Shown here one piece after another: positions 47,094 through 55,816 of a stretch of 64,000 bases of DNA. Source of the DNA: Croceicoccus bisphenolivorans (GTDB lineage: Bacteria > Pseudomonadota > Alphaproteobacteria > Sphingomonadales > Sphingomonadaceae); NCBI RefSeq assembly GCF_001634625.1, contig NZ_LRSE01000002.1:62001-126000 (forward strand), given 5' to 3'. The notes under the pieces were generated by a model, which did no database searches, was not told the origin of the DNA, and saw only the letters and a list, made by a program, of their open reading frames with translations. The translations under genes were made by a program, and so were the position numbers. Positions within the stretch are counted from its first letter, which is position 1. The number at the start of each line of letters is the position of its first letter.

Positions 47094-47879
47094 GTGGCAA
47101 CCGAAGCCAAAGTCGACCCGATGCACCAGTTCACGATCCAGCCGATGTTCGGTACGGATCAACTGGAACTTCTGGGCTACAATATCGCCATCACCAATTC
47201 GACGGTGTGGATGGCGATCTCGGCGATTGCGCTGTGGGTCTTCGTGGCCGGCGGCATGAAGCGCCAGCTCGTGCCCGGCCGCTGGCAGATGGCGGTGGAA
47301 AGCTTCACCGGCCTGATCGACGACATGCTGGAAGCGAACATCGGCAAGAACGGGCGCAAGTACGTGCCCTATATCTTCTCGCTGTTCATGTTCATCCTGT
47401 TCGGCAACATCCTCGGCCTGCTGCCGCTGGGCGTTATCGGCCTGCACCCCTTCACCTTCACCAGCCACTTCACCGTGACCGGCATTCTCGCGATCATCTC
47501 GTTCGGCATCGTGCTGATCGTCGGTTTCGCGAAGCACAAGCTGCACTTCTTCTCGCTCTTCGTGCCGCATGGCACGCCCGTTCCGATGATCCCGATCATC
47601 TTCGTGGTCGAGATGATCAGCTTCATGGTCCGCCCCTTCAGCCTCGGCCTGCGTCTTTTCGTGGCAATGATGGCCGGGCACGTCCTGCTGGAAGTGCTGT
47701 CGAGCTTCGTGATCGGCTCCAGCAATGCAGGCATGCAGTATTTCGCGATCGCCGGTGTGCCGAGCTTCATCCTGATGGTCGGTATCTGCGCGCTCGAAAT
47801 CCTGGTCGCGGGCATTCAGGCCTACGTCTTCGCACTGCTTACCAGCGTCTATCTCAACGACGCTGAAAACCTTCACTGA
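47094..47879 (+). CDS. atpB: ATP synthase F0 subunit a
   Basis: A 261-residue membrane protein of the proton channel. It contains GNILGLLPLG, the essential Arg in helix 4 (FSLGLRLFVAMMAGH), and the C-terminal ILVAGIQAYVFALLTSVYLNDA. The start is a GTG at 47094, supported by the MATEAKVDPMHQF family start. Alphaproteobacterial F0 genes are normally apart from the F1 cluster, as here. Confidence 0.96.
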   Translation: MATEAKVDPMHQFTIQPMFGTDQLELLGYNIAITNSTVWMAISAIALWVFVAGGMKRQLVPGRWQMAVESFTGLIDDMLEANIGKNGRKYVPYIFSLFMFILFGNILGLLPLGVIGLHPFTFTSHFTVTGILAIISFGIVLIVGFAKHKLHFFSLFVPHGTPVPMIPIIFVVEMISFMVRPFSLGLRLFVAMMAGHVLLEVLSSFVIGSSNAGMQYFAIAGVPSFILMVGICALEILVAGIQAYVFALLTSVYLNDAENLH

Positions 47880-47918
47880 TCTGTTCAACTCGACAAGTTT
47901 TCCAAAGGAGTTTTTACA

Positions 47919-48146
47919 ATGGACGCAGAAGCCGCAAAGCTGCTCGGTGCCGGTCTCGCCGCTCTCGGTGCGGGCCTCGCCTCGCTCGGCGTTGGTAACG
48001 TTTTCGCCAAGTTCCTCGAAGGCGCGCTCCGTAACCCGGGTGCAGCCGACGGCCAGCAGGGCCGCCTGTTCATCGGCTTCGCCGCCGCCGAACTTCTTGG
48101 CCTGCTCTCGTTCGTCGTCGCGATGATCCTGATCTTCGTCGCCTGA
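47919..48146 (+). CDS. atpE: ATP synthase F0 subunit c
   Basis: A 75-residue hairpin of two helices. The first has the Gly/Ala-rich GAGLAALGAGLASLGVG, the loop is RNPG with the polar FLEGALRNPGAADGQQ, and helix 2 carries the proton-binding Glu in FAAAELLGLLSFVV. The start is supported by AAAGGAG. The rest of the ring assembly genes follow. Confidence 0.96.
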   Translation: MDAEAAKLLGAGLAALGAGLASLGVGNVFAKFLEGALRNPGAADGQQGRLFIGFAAAELLGLLSFVVAMILIFVA

Positions 48147-48153
48147 TCGAACG

Positions 48154-48198
48154 TTTTCCTTTCCCGGTCCGTCCGATTGGCGGGCGGGCCGGAAAAGG
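48154..48198 (+). other. Hairpin between atpE and atpF'
   Basis: An imperfect stem pairs TTTCCCGGTCCGTCC with GGGCGGGCCGGAAA (one bulge, two wobbles). No T-run follows, so it is not a full terminator. It may stabilise the upstream mRNA and favour higher expression of subunit c, whose copy number in the ring exceeds that of b. Confidence 0.4.
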
Positions 48199-48247
48199 GA
48201 TAGATTAGAATTTTGCTGCTTGATCCCGTAACAGGACGCCATTTGCG

Positions 48248-48733
48248 ATGCCTCAGATAGAACAGTTGGCCGCGACCTACTCCAGCCAGGTATTCTGGCT
48301 GTTGCTGATCTTCGGTCTGGTCTTCTTCGTCATCGGCAAGGGCATGGTCCCCAAGGTGATGGACACCGTCGCCATGCGCGACAAGCAGATTTCCGACGAC
48401 CTCGCTGCCGCCGAAGCCGCCCGTGCCCAGGCCGAAGCAGAGGAAGACGCATGGCGCACGCGTGAAAACGCCAATCGCGCAGAGGCACAGGCCCTTATCG
48501 CTCAGGCCAAGTCGGAAGCGGCTGCCGCCAGCGACAAGAAGCTGAAGGCCGCGCAGAAGCGTCTCGACAAGAAACTTGCCGATGCCGAAGTCCGCATTGC
48601 CGAGGCACGCGCCAGCGCCGCCGCGGAGATCGAGGACGTCGCCAGCGAGGCTGCCGCCCAGATCGTCCAGCGCCTTGCCGGGATCGAAGTGGCACCTGCC
48701 GCGGCCCGCATGGCCGTTAAGGAGGCGATGTGA
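48248..48733 (+). CDS. atpF': ATP synthase F0 subunit b'
   Basis: A 161-residue peripheral-stalk protein: one membrane helix (about residues 13-33, FWLLLIFGLVFFVIGKGMVP) and a long Ala/Glu/Lys coiled coil. The paired b'/b genes are normal in photosynthetic and other alphaproteobacteria. It lies about 100 bases after atpE, behind the hairpin, and overlaps the start of atpF. Confidence 0.92.
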   Translation: MPQIEQLAATYSSQVFWLLLIFGLVFFVIGKGMVPKVMDTVAMRDKQISDDLAAAEAARAQAEAEEDAWRTRENANRAEAQALIAQAKSEAAAASDKKLKAAQKRLDKKLADAEVRIAEARASAAAEIEDVASEAAAQIVQRLAGIEVAPAAARMAVKEAM

Positions 48734-49335
48734 TGAGCGCGATCCTGACCGTTCTTGCCGCAGCCGACGGTTCGGCCGTTGTCGAGGAGCATCTCGACCA
48801 CGCGGCAAATCTCGAAGGACTTGAGGAAGAGCAGCATGGCGAGCATGTCGAGCCGGTTGCCTTCGGTTTCATTGGCCCGTTCGCGTGGGTCAGCCTTGCG
48901 ATGCTGGTGTTCATCAGCATCCTTCTGTGGAAGGGCGTTCCCAAGCTGATTGCCGGCGGCCTCGACAAGAAGATCGCCGAGATCAAGTCGCAGCTCGACG
49001 AAGCCAAGAAGCTTCGCGGAGAGGCAGAGGCGCTCCGCAACGAATACGCCGACAAGATTGCCAACGCCGAGAAGGACGCGGCAGCCATGCTCGAGCATGC
49101 CCGCCATGAGGCTGACGCCATTGTCGCCAAGGCCGAGGTCGACAGCAAGGCCATGGTAGAGCGCCGCAAGAAGATGGCCGAAGACAAGATCGCCGGTGCT
49201 GAACGTGCCGCGATCGACGAACTTCGCCAAAAGGCCGCGCGTGCTTCGGCAACCGCTGCCGCCGCGATCATCGCCGAAAAACACGATGCCGGTGCGGACA
49301 GTTCGCTGGTCGACAGGACGATCTCCGCTCTCTGA
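48733..49335 (+). CDS. atpF: ATP synthase F0 subunit b
   Basis: A 200-residue peripheral-stalk protein with an N-terminal extension of about 50 residues, one helix (FAWVSLAMLVFISILLWKGV) and a coiled coil rich in Lys/Glu/Ala. ATG 48733 is preferred over GTG 48730 because AAGGAGG at 48719-48725 gives ideal spacing; it overlaps the atpF' stop by one base. It is the last gene of the operon, with a strong terminator after it. Confidence 0.93.
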   Translation: MSAILTVLAAADGSAVVEEHLDHAANLEGLEEEQHGEHVEPVAFGFIGPFAWVSLAMLVFISILLWKGVPKLIAGGLDKKIAEIKSQLDEAKKLRGEAEALRNEYADKIANAEKDAAAMLEHARHEADAIVAKAEVDSKAMVERRKKMAEDKIAGAERAAIDELRQKAARASATAAAAIIAEKHDAGADSSLVDRTISAL

Positions 49336-49361
49336 GCAGATATCGCACCGTTACACAGTTT

Positions 49362-49396
49362 CGCCGCTCCTGTGCTTTCGTACAGGGGCGGCGTTT
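49362..49396 (+). terminator. Intrinsic terminator of the F0 operon
   Basis: A 12-bp stem (49362-49373 with 49382-49393, one G-T pair) with an eight-base loop, followed by TTTCGTTT. It lies 26 bases after the atpF stop. Confidence 0.8.
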
Positions 49397-49479
49397 CGTT
49401 TGGGCCATCGACTCGAAAATCGTTGAATGCTAGCATCTTGAGTGCGGGTATTGGGAGCCCGCGTTTCAGGGGTCGCAGC

Positions 49480-50460
49480 ATGAAACACCTCGTCCGCCTA
49501 CGCGAAAGCGGCATCGATTCCGACGAACTTGTCTGGAAAATCCTCGATCAAAGTCCTGATTGCATCAAGGTTCTCAGTTGCAGCGGTGAGCTCGAATACA
49601 TGAACCCGAATGGCCGTGCGGCCATGGAAATTGACGATTTCGACGATGTCGCCGGCTTGGCTTTGCCGGACTTGTGGCCAACGGAAAGCCGTCCTCGTCT
49701 TGCCACGGCATTGGCGCTTGCCGCATCCGGACAAAAGGATAAGTTCGAAGCCTATTGCCCGACTGCCAAGGGTGCCGATCGCTGGTGGCAGGTTTCGGTT
49801 TCTCCGATCTGCAACCGGTACGGACGCTGCACGCATATCCTTTGCAGTTCCAGGGACATCTCCGTTTCGCAGCCTGAGCACGAGCGTGACGCCGGCCATG
49901 ATGCCGGCAGCGCCACCGAACTGGCGCATCGCACCCGTAACCAGTTGTCCGCGATCAACGCGCTGGCCCGCATATCGCTGGGCAGCGATGGCGCGTCGGA
50001 TCGGGAACGGCTGATGGAGCGGATCGGGAAAGTATCGGCGTCAATCGACGTGCTTGCGCAACATGGTCGGGCAGCCCCCGTCGGTGCTGTCATTGAAAAG
50101 GTTCTCGATCAGGCAATCGGTTTGCCGCGTTTCGCGCTCGCCAATGGTGCGGATGCTTCGGTCTTGGGCGAAACGGCGCGCATTCTCGCGATCGTTCTTG
50201 GCGAACTGGAATCAAATGCCCTGACCCACGGCGCGCTGTCGGGCGCCGGTGGTGCGGTCGAATTGACGATCGAAGGTGCGCGCGAAGGGCACATCCATTT
50301 CAGCTGGACGGAAAGTCTCGACAAGGCGCCCGGCATCGAACCCGATGCAGCGACGGGCAGAAGGCTGATCGACCGGCTGTCGGCGATGCTGCCGGAGCCT
50401 GCACAGCATGTGTGGAGCGAAAGCGGACTTCGCGTGACCTTCGCGGTGGAGGCTGCCTGA
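49480..50460 (+). CDS. PAS-domain sensor histidine kinase, HWE/HisKA_2 type
   Basis: A 326-residue soluble kinase. Residues about 15-130 form a PAS domain (ILDQSPDCIKVLSCSGELEYMN). The dimerisation region has the HWE/HisKA_2-like His in ELAHRTRNQLSAINALARI, and the catalytic domain shows the N-box ELESNALTHGALS. The G-boxes are short (TGRRLIDRL). Such kinases act in alphaproteobacterial light, redox and general-stress (PhyR/EcfG) signalling. No response regulator is adjacent, so the partner is unknown. The start at 49480 fits the family better than 49372, which lies inside the terminator region. Confidence 0.82.
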   Translation: MKHLVRLRESGIDSDELVWKILDQSPDCIKVLSCSGELEYMNPNGRAAMEIDDFDDVAGLALPDLWPTESRPRLATALALAASGQKDKFEAYCPTAKGADRWWQVSVSPICNRYGRCTHILCSSRDISVSQPEHERDAGHDAGSATELAHRTRNQLSAINALARISLGSDGASDRERLMERIGKVSASIDVLAQHGRAAPVGAVIEKVLDQAIGLPRFALANGADASVLGETARILAIVLGELESNALTHGALSGAGGAVELTIEGAREGHIHFSWTESLDKAPGIEPDAATGRRLIDRLSAMLPEPAQHVWSESGLRVTFAVEAA

Positions 50461-50490
50461 CCCGCCTGTAATCCGCCTGTGCCGGCTAAG

Positions 50491-51249
50491 TCAGAAATTG
50501 TCCTTGGCCAGACGGAGCGCAGCGAAAGTATCTTCGGGCGTATCGCCACCCCACCTTGCGCGGATATCGGGCCTGTCCGCGCGCAAGAAGGGATTGGTCG
50601 CGCATTCGCGGCTGAGCCGTGTCGGCACCGTCGGCTCGCCGTGCGTGCGCCTTGCGCGAATCTCTTCGGCATAATCGCGCAATTCCGCATTGTCCGGATC
50701 GGCGTGTAGCGCAAAGCGGGCATTGGCCTCGGTATATTCGTGGGCGCAGTAGAGCAGCGTTTCATCCGGCAGTTCGCGGATACGCTTCAGGCTGGCCCAG
50801 AACTGGTCCGGCGTCCCTTCGAACATCCGGCCGCAGCCAAGGGCGAAGACGGAATCGCCGACGAATGCGATCCCGACATCGGGCAGGTAATAGGCAATAT
50901 GGCCGTTCGTGTGCCCGCCGACATCGATGACCTGGGCGACGCAATCGCCGATGGCCACCGTGTCGCCGCCATTCACCGTGCGGTCGACCGCGGCGATTTT
51001 GGGGGCATCGACGGCGGGAGCGGTTACGCGGCATCCGGTGGCATTCTTGACAGCCACGTTGCCGCCGGCGTGATCGGGGTGCCAGTGCGTGTTCCAGATC
51101 TGGGTGATCTGCCATCCGCGCGCAGCCGCCTCGCGCATGTAGGCTTCTGCATCAGGCGTATCGATGCAGACGGTTTCGTTGCTGTCGGTGTCGTGCAGCA
51201 GGAAGCCGTAGTTATCAGACAGGCAGGGAAACTGGTGGACTTCGATCAT
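50491..51249 (-). CDS. gloB: Hydroxyacylglutathione hydrolase (glyoxalase II)
   Basis: Hydrolyses S-lactoylglutathione to lactate and glutathione in methylglyoxal detoxification. The 252-residue metallo-beta-lactamase fold shows the metal motif NTHWHPDHAGGN, VGGHTNGHIAYYLPD, FVGDSVFALGCGRMFEG with its bridging Asp, and the glutathione-binding YCAHEYTEANARFA. The ATG at 51249 begins MIEVHQFPCLSDNYG, the family start. The upstream frame covers the rpsA terminator and is not coding. Confidence 0.94.
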   Translation of the reverse strand: MIEVHQFPCLSDNYGFLLHDTDSNETVCIDTPDAEAYMREAAARGWQITQIWNTHWHPDHAGGNVAVKNATGCRVTAPAVDAPKIAAVDRTVNGGDTVAIGDCVAQVIDVGGHTNGHIAYYLPDVGIAFVGDSVFALGCGRMFEGTPDQFWASLKRIRELPDETLLYCAHEYTEANARFALHADPDNAELRDYAEEIRARRTHGEPTVPTRLSRECATNPFLRADRPDIRARWGGDTPEDTFAALRLAKDNF

Positions 51250-51295
51250 GGCGATGCTCCTCAAGCTTCCAGATAGGGGCGGGGGCGGCAGAAAG

Positions 51296-51332
51296 CAAAA
51301 GACCCGCCGGGCACGAAGGCCACGGCGGGTCT
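51296..51332 (-). terminator. Intrinsic terminator of rpsA
   Basis: A 10-bp perfect stem AGACCCGCCG/CGGCGGGTCT (51300-51309 with 51323-51332) followed on the minus strand by TTTGCTTT. It is the last of three hairpins behind rpsA; a T-run on the plus side makes it possibly bidirectional. Confidence 0.75.
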
Positions 51333-51360
51333 GTTGTTTTTGGGTTTTGTCCTGAAGGAC

Positions 51361-51454
51361 CGTGACGGGAGTTAATCCCGTCACGTCGAACGAGCGGCGC
51401 TGCCGCCCGCCGGACGGCCTAGCGGCCGTGCAGTGCGAGTGGATCTCGCACTGC
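51361..51454 (-). other. Two perfect hairpins in the rpsA 3' UTR
   Basis: Two 10-bp perfect stems with five-base loops: GCAGTGCGAG/CTCGCACTGC (51430-51439 with 51445-51454), 12 bases after the rpsA stop, and CGTGACGGGA/TCCCGTCACG (51361-51370 with 51376-51385). Neither has a T-run, so they are not terminators; they look like structured 3' UTR RNA. Confidence 0.65.
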
Positions 51455-51466
51455 CGCCGCGTCGGC

Positions 51467-53170
51467 TCAGCGGTTCTTCAGCGCTTCGCCGAGGATGTCG
51501 CCCAGCGATGCGCCCGAATCGGACGAACCGTACTGCTCGACAGCCTGCTTCTCTTCGGCGATCTGGCGCGCCTTGATCGAGAAGTTCGGCTTCTTGGTGC
51601 GGTCGAAACCGATGACCATCGCGTCGACCTTCTGGCCGGGCTGGAAGCGATCGGGACGCTGTTCGTCGCGGTCGCGGCCAAGGTCCGAACGCTTCACGAA
51701 GCCGGTGGCGCCATCGTCGCCGACCTGAACCTCGAGGCCGCCATCGCGGACTTCGAGAACGGTGACGGTGACAACGTCGTTGCGCTTGAGGCCCGAGGCC
51801 GAGGCAGCGCCGTCAGCCGACGGTGCACCCTTTTCAAGCTGCTTCATGCCGAGGCTGATGCGTTCCTTGTCGATATCGACATCCAGAACGACGGCCTGGA
51901 CCATTTCGCCCTTGCGGTGCAGCGCCAGCGCGTCTTCGCCCGAGATGCCCCATGCGATGTCCGACATGTGGACCATGCCGTCGACGTCGCCCGGAAGGCC
52001 GATGAACAGGCCGAACTCGGTCGCGTTCTTGACTTCGCCTTCGACGGTCGAACCGACGGGGTGCTTCTCTGCGAAGTCGTCCCACGGGTTCGACTGGGCC
52101 TGCTTGAGGCCGAGCGAGATGCGGCGCTTGTCGGCGTCGACTTCCAGAACGATGACGTCGACTTCCTGCGAGGTCGACACGATCTTGCCGGGGTGGACGT
52201 TCTTCTTGGTCCAGCTCATTTCCGAAACGTGGACAAGGCCTTCGATGCCAGCTTCCAGTTCGACGAATGCGCCGTATTCGGTGATGTTGGTGACAACGCC
52301 CGACAGCTTCGCGCCGACCGGGTACTTCACGCCAACGCCATCCCACGGATCGCTTTCCAGCTGCTTCATGCCAAGGCTGATGCGCTGCGTGTCCGAATTG
52401 ATGCGGACGATCTGGACGGTGACGGTGTCGCCGATGTTCACCACCTCGTTCGGGTGGTTGACGCGCTTGTAGCTCATGTCGGTGACATGGAGCAGGCCGT
52501 CGATGCCGCCGAGGTCGACGAACGCACCGTAGTCGGTGATGTTCTTGACGACGCCGTCGATGACCTGGCCTTCTTCCAGGTTGCCGATGAGTTCGCTGCG
52601 CTGTTCGGCGCGGGTTTCTTCAAGGACGGCGCGACGCGACACGACGATGTTGCCGCGGCGACGATCCATCTTGAGGATCTGGAACGGCTGCGGAATGCCC
52701 ATCAGCGGAGCAATGTCGCGAACCGGACGGATGTCGACCTGCGAGCCGGGCAGGAAGGCCACGGCGCCGTCGAGGTCGACGGTGAAGCCGCCCTTGACGC
52801 GGCCGAAGATCGAACCTTCGACGCGCTTGCCTTCGCCGAATTCGCTTTCGAGGCGATCCCAGGCGGCTTCGCGGCGGGCGCGGTCGCGGCTGAGCATTGC
52901 TTCGCCGTCGGCGTTTTCAACGCGGTCGACGAAAACTTCGACTTCATCGCCGACGTTCAGTTCGCCATCTTCGCCGTTGCGGCCGAATTCGGCGAGGCGC
53001 ACGCGGCCTTCGCTCTTCAGGCCTACGTCGATGACGGCCAGGCCGTTTTCGATTGCGGTGACGGTGCCCTTGACGACGCGGCCTTCAAAGCCGCCATCGG
53101 CTTCGGAGCCGAGGGTTTCGTCGAGCATTTTCGCGAAATCGTCGCGAGTGGGATTTGCCGAAGTGGCCAT
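51467..53170 (-). CDS. rpsA: 30S ribosomal protein S1
   Basis: A 567-residue translation protein of six S1 OB-fold repeats. The best are GLVHVSEMSWTKKNVHPGK, VDGMVHMSDIAWG and DGLLHVTDMSYKRVNHPNE, each with the IxxYGAFVxL or ISLGMKQL signatures. It binds mRNA leaders at the ribosome. The ATG at 53170 opens MATSANPTRDDFAKMLDE; the longer frame to 53317 is leader. Downstream lie three hairpins. The ihfB and lapA genes that usually follow are absent here. Confidence 0.96.
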   Translation of the reverse strand: MATSANPTRDDFAKMLDETLGSEADGGFEGRVVKGTVTAIENGLAVIDVGLKSEGRVRLAEFGRNGEDGELNVGDEVEVFVDRVENADGEAMLSRDRARREAAWDRLESEFGEGKRVEGSIFGRVKGGFTVDLDGAVAFLPGSQVDIRPVRDIAPLMGIPQPFQILKMDRRRGNIVVSRRAVLEETRAEQRSELIGNLEEGQVIDGVVKNITDYGAFVDLGGIDGLLHVTDMSYKRVNHPNEVVNIGDTVTVQIVRINSDTQRISLGMKQLESDPWDGVGVKYPVGAKLSGVVTNITEYGAFVELEAGIEGLVHVSEMSWTKKNVHPGKIVSTSQEVDVIVLEVDADKRRISLGLKQAQSNPWDDFAEKHPVGSTVEGEVKNATEFGLFIGLPGDVDGMVHMSDIAWGISGEDALALHRKGEMVQAVVLDVDIDKERISLGMKQLEKGAPSADGAASASGLKRNDVVTVTVLEVRDGGLEVQVGDDGATGFVKRSDLGRDRDEQRPDRFQPGQKVDAMVIGFDRTKKPNFSIKARQIAEEKQAVEQYGSSDSGASLGDILGEALKNR

Positions 53171-53390
53171 AATCCAGGTCTTCCTGTTCTGTCTGCTACC
53201 GGCCACCGGTTTTACCGGGGTCTTTCTCCACCTCCCGCACCATTGCGGGTTTAGCGGGGCAAGAGGGCCGTGTTCCCCGCGAGGCCGGATACCGCCGCGA
53301 AGGTCCGTTTGAGCCAAGGCTGTCCGGGACGGTCGCGCGCTTAGGCCAATGCAGGCATGAAAGCAAGGAAAACCGCGCCTGAGCGGTGTG

Positions 53391-54032
53391 TCAGGCCGGG
53401 CGATCCGGCCTGTCTGCGACTGCGGCTTCCACGATCCGGATCGCTTCGGCCAGCGATTGCTGCGCGTCGAGGTCCGAATTGTCCAGTACGATGGCGTCCG
53501 CCGCCTCTACCAGCGGAGCTTCTGCCCGGTTGCGGTCGCGCGCGTCGCGGGCGATGAGGTCGGTCCGTATCGCCTCCAGCGGGGCATCCGACCCGCGCGA
53601 CAACATCTCGGCATGGCGGCGGCGTGCGCGTGCACCGACGCTGGCGGTGACGAACAGCTTCACGTCGGCATCCGGCACGATGACGGTGCCGATGTCGCGC
53701 CCGTCCAGCACCGCACCGCCCGGCTGTGCGGCAAAGGCGCGCTGGCGTTCCAGCAGGGCCGCGCGCACGCCCTTGTGCACCGAAACCCGGCTTGCCAGCG
53801 CGCCAGTGCCTTCGTGCCGCAGCACGGGATCGACCAGCAAGCTATCGGGAAAATCGGTCGCGCGCACCGCGTCCAGCGGATCATCAGGATTGCCGCCCGC
53901 CAGCAGCACCTGTCGCCCCACGGCACGATAGAGCAGGCCGGTATCGAGGTGCGGCAGGCCGAAATGGCGGGCAAGGCCGCGCGCGATCGTACCCTTGCCC
54001 GACGCGGTGGGGCCGTCGACAGCGATAATCAT
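53391..54032 (-). CDS. cmk: Cytidylate kinase
   Basis: Phosphorylates CMP and dCMP. The 213-residue protein starts MIIAVDGPTASGKGTIARGL with the P-loop, has the CMP-binding GLPHLDTGLLYRAVG and GGAVLDGRDIGTVI, and the LID region with Arg residues (RDARDRNRAEAP). It overlaps the small membrane-protein gene by four bases, upstream of rpsA; aroA-cmk-rpsA is a conserved proteobacterial order. A 220-base gap separates it from rpsA. Confidence 0.95.
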   Translation of the reverse strand: MIIAVDGPTASGKGTIARGLARHFGLPHLDTGLLYRAVGRQVLLAGGNPDDPLDAVRATDFPDSLLVDPVLRHEGTGALASRVSVHKGVRAALLERQRAFAAQPGGAVLDGRDIGTVIVPDADVKLFVTASVGARARRRHAEMLSRGSDAPLEAIRTDLIARDARDRNRAEAPLVEAADAIVLDNSDLDAQQSLAEAIRIVEAAVADRPDRPA

Positions 54033-54298
54033 GCCCGCGCCCTTTGGCGAAGTGCCTTGAACAGGCCCCAGATCGCGATGGCCGCCCAGAACCCTTCCAG
54101 TACCAGCGATGGCAGGTTGGGGTGGTAGATCAGCGAGACGGTCAGGAATGCGGCCCCCGCCAGGTTCACGCCGTGCTGCACGAACGGGTTGGGCCGTTCA
54201 CGCACCGTCGCATAGCCATAGGCGAAGATGATGCATGCCATGCCGACAAAACCGATCAGGGTGGCCCAATCCAGTGCCACGATAACGTCCCGGTTCAC
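54029..54298 (-). CDS. Small membrane protein (CBU_0592-like)
   Basis: An 89-residue protein with GTG start and about three hydrophobic segments (LIGFVGMACIIFAYGYATV, NLAGAAFLTVSLIYH, LEGFWAAIAIWGLFKAL). The pattern resembles the CBU_0592 family of small membrane proteins of unknown role. It overlaps aroA and cmk by four bases at either end, so it is translated within the aroA-cmk operon. The longer frame (to 55399) is antisense-like and rejected. Confidence 0.75.
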   Translation of the reverse strand: MNRDVIVALDWATLIGFVGMACIIFAYGYATVRERPNPFVQHGVNLAGAAFLTVSLIYHPNLPSLVLEGFWAAIAIWGLFKALRQRARA

Positions 54299-55629
54299 GC
54301 CATGGCCTCTGTCAGAAGCGCCTCGAACGTGGGGAAGCTGGTGGCGATCGGTGACGTGTCGTCGATTTCGACCCCGTCGCGGCTGACAAGGCCGGCTACC
54401 GCCATGCTCATGGCGATGCGGTGGTCCAGATGCGTCGTGACCGGCGCACCTGCGGTGCCGGAGATCGGTTCGCCGCCGGTGCCTTCGATCACCAGCCCGT
54501 CCTCGCGCTCCTCTATCCGCGCGCCGGCGGCTGTCAGTGCCGCGGCCATGGCGGAGAGGCGGTCCGATTCCTTGACGCGCAGTTCGTCCAGCCCGCTGGT
54601 GACGGTACGCCCGCTCGCCATCGAGGCGGCAACGAACAGGATCGGGAACTCGTCGATCATCGAAGGGGCGATGGCGGGATCGACCTCGATGCCGGTGAGA
54701 GCCGAATGGCGAACGCGCAAGTCGGCCACCGGTTCGCCCCCTACGTCGCGGCGGTCCAGTTCCTCGATATAGCCGCCCATGGCGCGCAGCACATCGAACA
54801 ACGCGGCGCGGGTCGGGTTCAATCCGACATTGGCCACAATCAGGTCGGACCCCGGCACCAGCAGCGCGGCGGTTACGAAGAAGGCGGCAGACGACGGATC
54901 GCCGGGTACGACGATGTCCTGCGGCTTCAGTTCCACTTCGCCCCGGATGCGGATCACGCGCTCGCCATCCACTTCCTCGACAGTGAGGTCGGCGCCGAAT
55001 CCGGTCAGCATCCGTTCGGTGTGGTCGCGGGTGGCGACAGGCTCGATCACGGTGGTGATGCCCGGCGTGTTGAGCCCTGCGAGCAGCACTGCGCTCTTTA
55101 CCTGAGCGCTGGCGACCGGCAGGCGGTACTCGATCGGCACGGTGGGATGTGCACCGCGCATGGTAAGAGGGAGGCGCCCGCCGGGGCTGGCGGTGAAATC
55201 CGCGCCCATGAGCGAAAGCGGTTCGATCACGCGGCCCATCGGGCGTTTCGACAGGCTGACATCGCCGGTGAATGTCGCGGTGATGCCGTGGCTGGCGACA
55301 AGGCCCATCAACAGGCGGGTGGACGTGCCTGAATTGCCCATGTCCAGCGCAGTCTGCGGCTGCAGCAGGCCGCCCACGCCGACACCGTCGATCGTCCACG
55401 TGCCATCGTCCGCCCGTTCGACTCCGGCCCCCATTGCGCGCACCGCTGCGGCGGTGGCCATGACATCCTCACCCTCCAGCAGGCCACGCGCGGTGGTGCG
55501 GCCCACGGCCAGTGCGCCGAACATCAGCGAACGGTGGCTGATCGACTTGTCGCCCGGAACGGCGATGCGACCGGTGAGCGGAGCGCCTGTGGTAAAGCGT
55601 CGCGGAGAGGGGTTTGCGGAGTGGCTCAA
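54295..55629 (-). CDS. aroA: 3-phosphoshikimate 1-carboxyvinyltransferase (EPSP synthase)
   Basis: Transfers enolpyruvyl from PEP to shikimate-3-phosphate. The 444-residue protein has PLTGRIAVPGDKSISHRSLMFGAL with the conserved Lys-Ser, DMGNSGTSTRLLMGL, the SKRPMGRV motif, and the late ELRVKESDRLSAMAAAL. The likely start is TTG at 55629 (MSHSANPSPRR); the frame is open to 55866, but that part overlaps the neighbouring promoter region and shows no homology. It heads the aroA-membrane protein-cmk operon. Confidence 0.92.
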   Translation of the reverse strand: MSHSANPSPRRFTTGAPLTGRIAVPGDKSISHRSLMFGALAVGRTTARGLLEGEDVMATAAAVRAMGAGVERADDGTWTIDGVGVGGLLQPQTALDMGNSGTSTRLLMGLVASHGITATFTGDVSLSKRPMGRVIEPLSLMGADFTASPGGRLPLTMRGAHPTVPIEYRLPVASAQVKSAVLLAGLNTPGITTVIEPVATRDHTERMLTGFGADLTVEEVDGERVIRIRGEVELKPQDIVVPGDPSSAAFFVTAALLVPGSDLIVANVGLNPTRAALFDVLRAMGGYIEELDRRDVGGEPVADLRVRHSALTGIEVDPAIAPSMIDEFPILFVAASMASGRTVTSGLDELRVKESDRLSAMAAALTAAGARIEEREDGLVIEGTGGEPISGTAGAPVTTHLDHRIAMSMAVAGLVSRDGVEIDDTSPIATSFPTFEALLTEAMA

Positions 55630-55816
55630 GATAACGCTCGTGATGCTGGCGGTGCGCCCGTTTTGCCGCGGCTTTTGACAGGGGCATGGGCTTATGGCAA
55701 GGCGCGCGCTCTTCGCGTGGGCGGACTGCTTGCAGACGGCCCGTTGCGAACCCAGATTTAGGCATGCAACGCGCCCCGGCATCGCAAGCGGGGTGCTATT
55801 TCGAACGAGGAATTTC

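Noticed and set aside
51362-53254. 630-codon plus-strand frame opposite rpsA
   Set aside because: It crosses the hairpins and terminator of rpsA, and has no motif; rpsA is certain.
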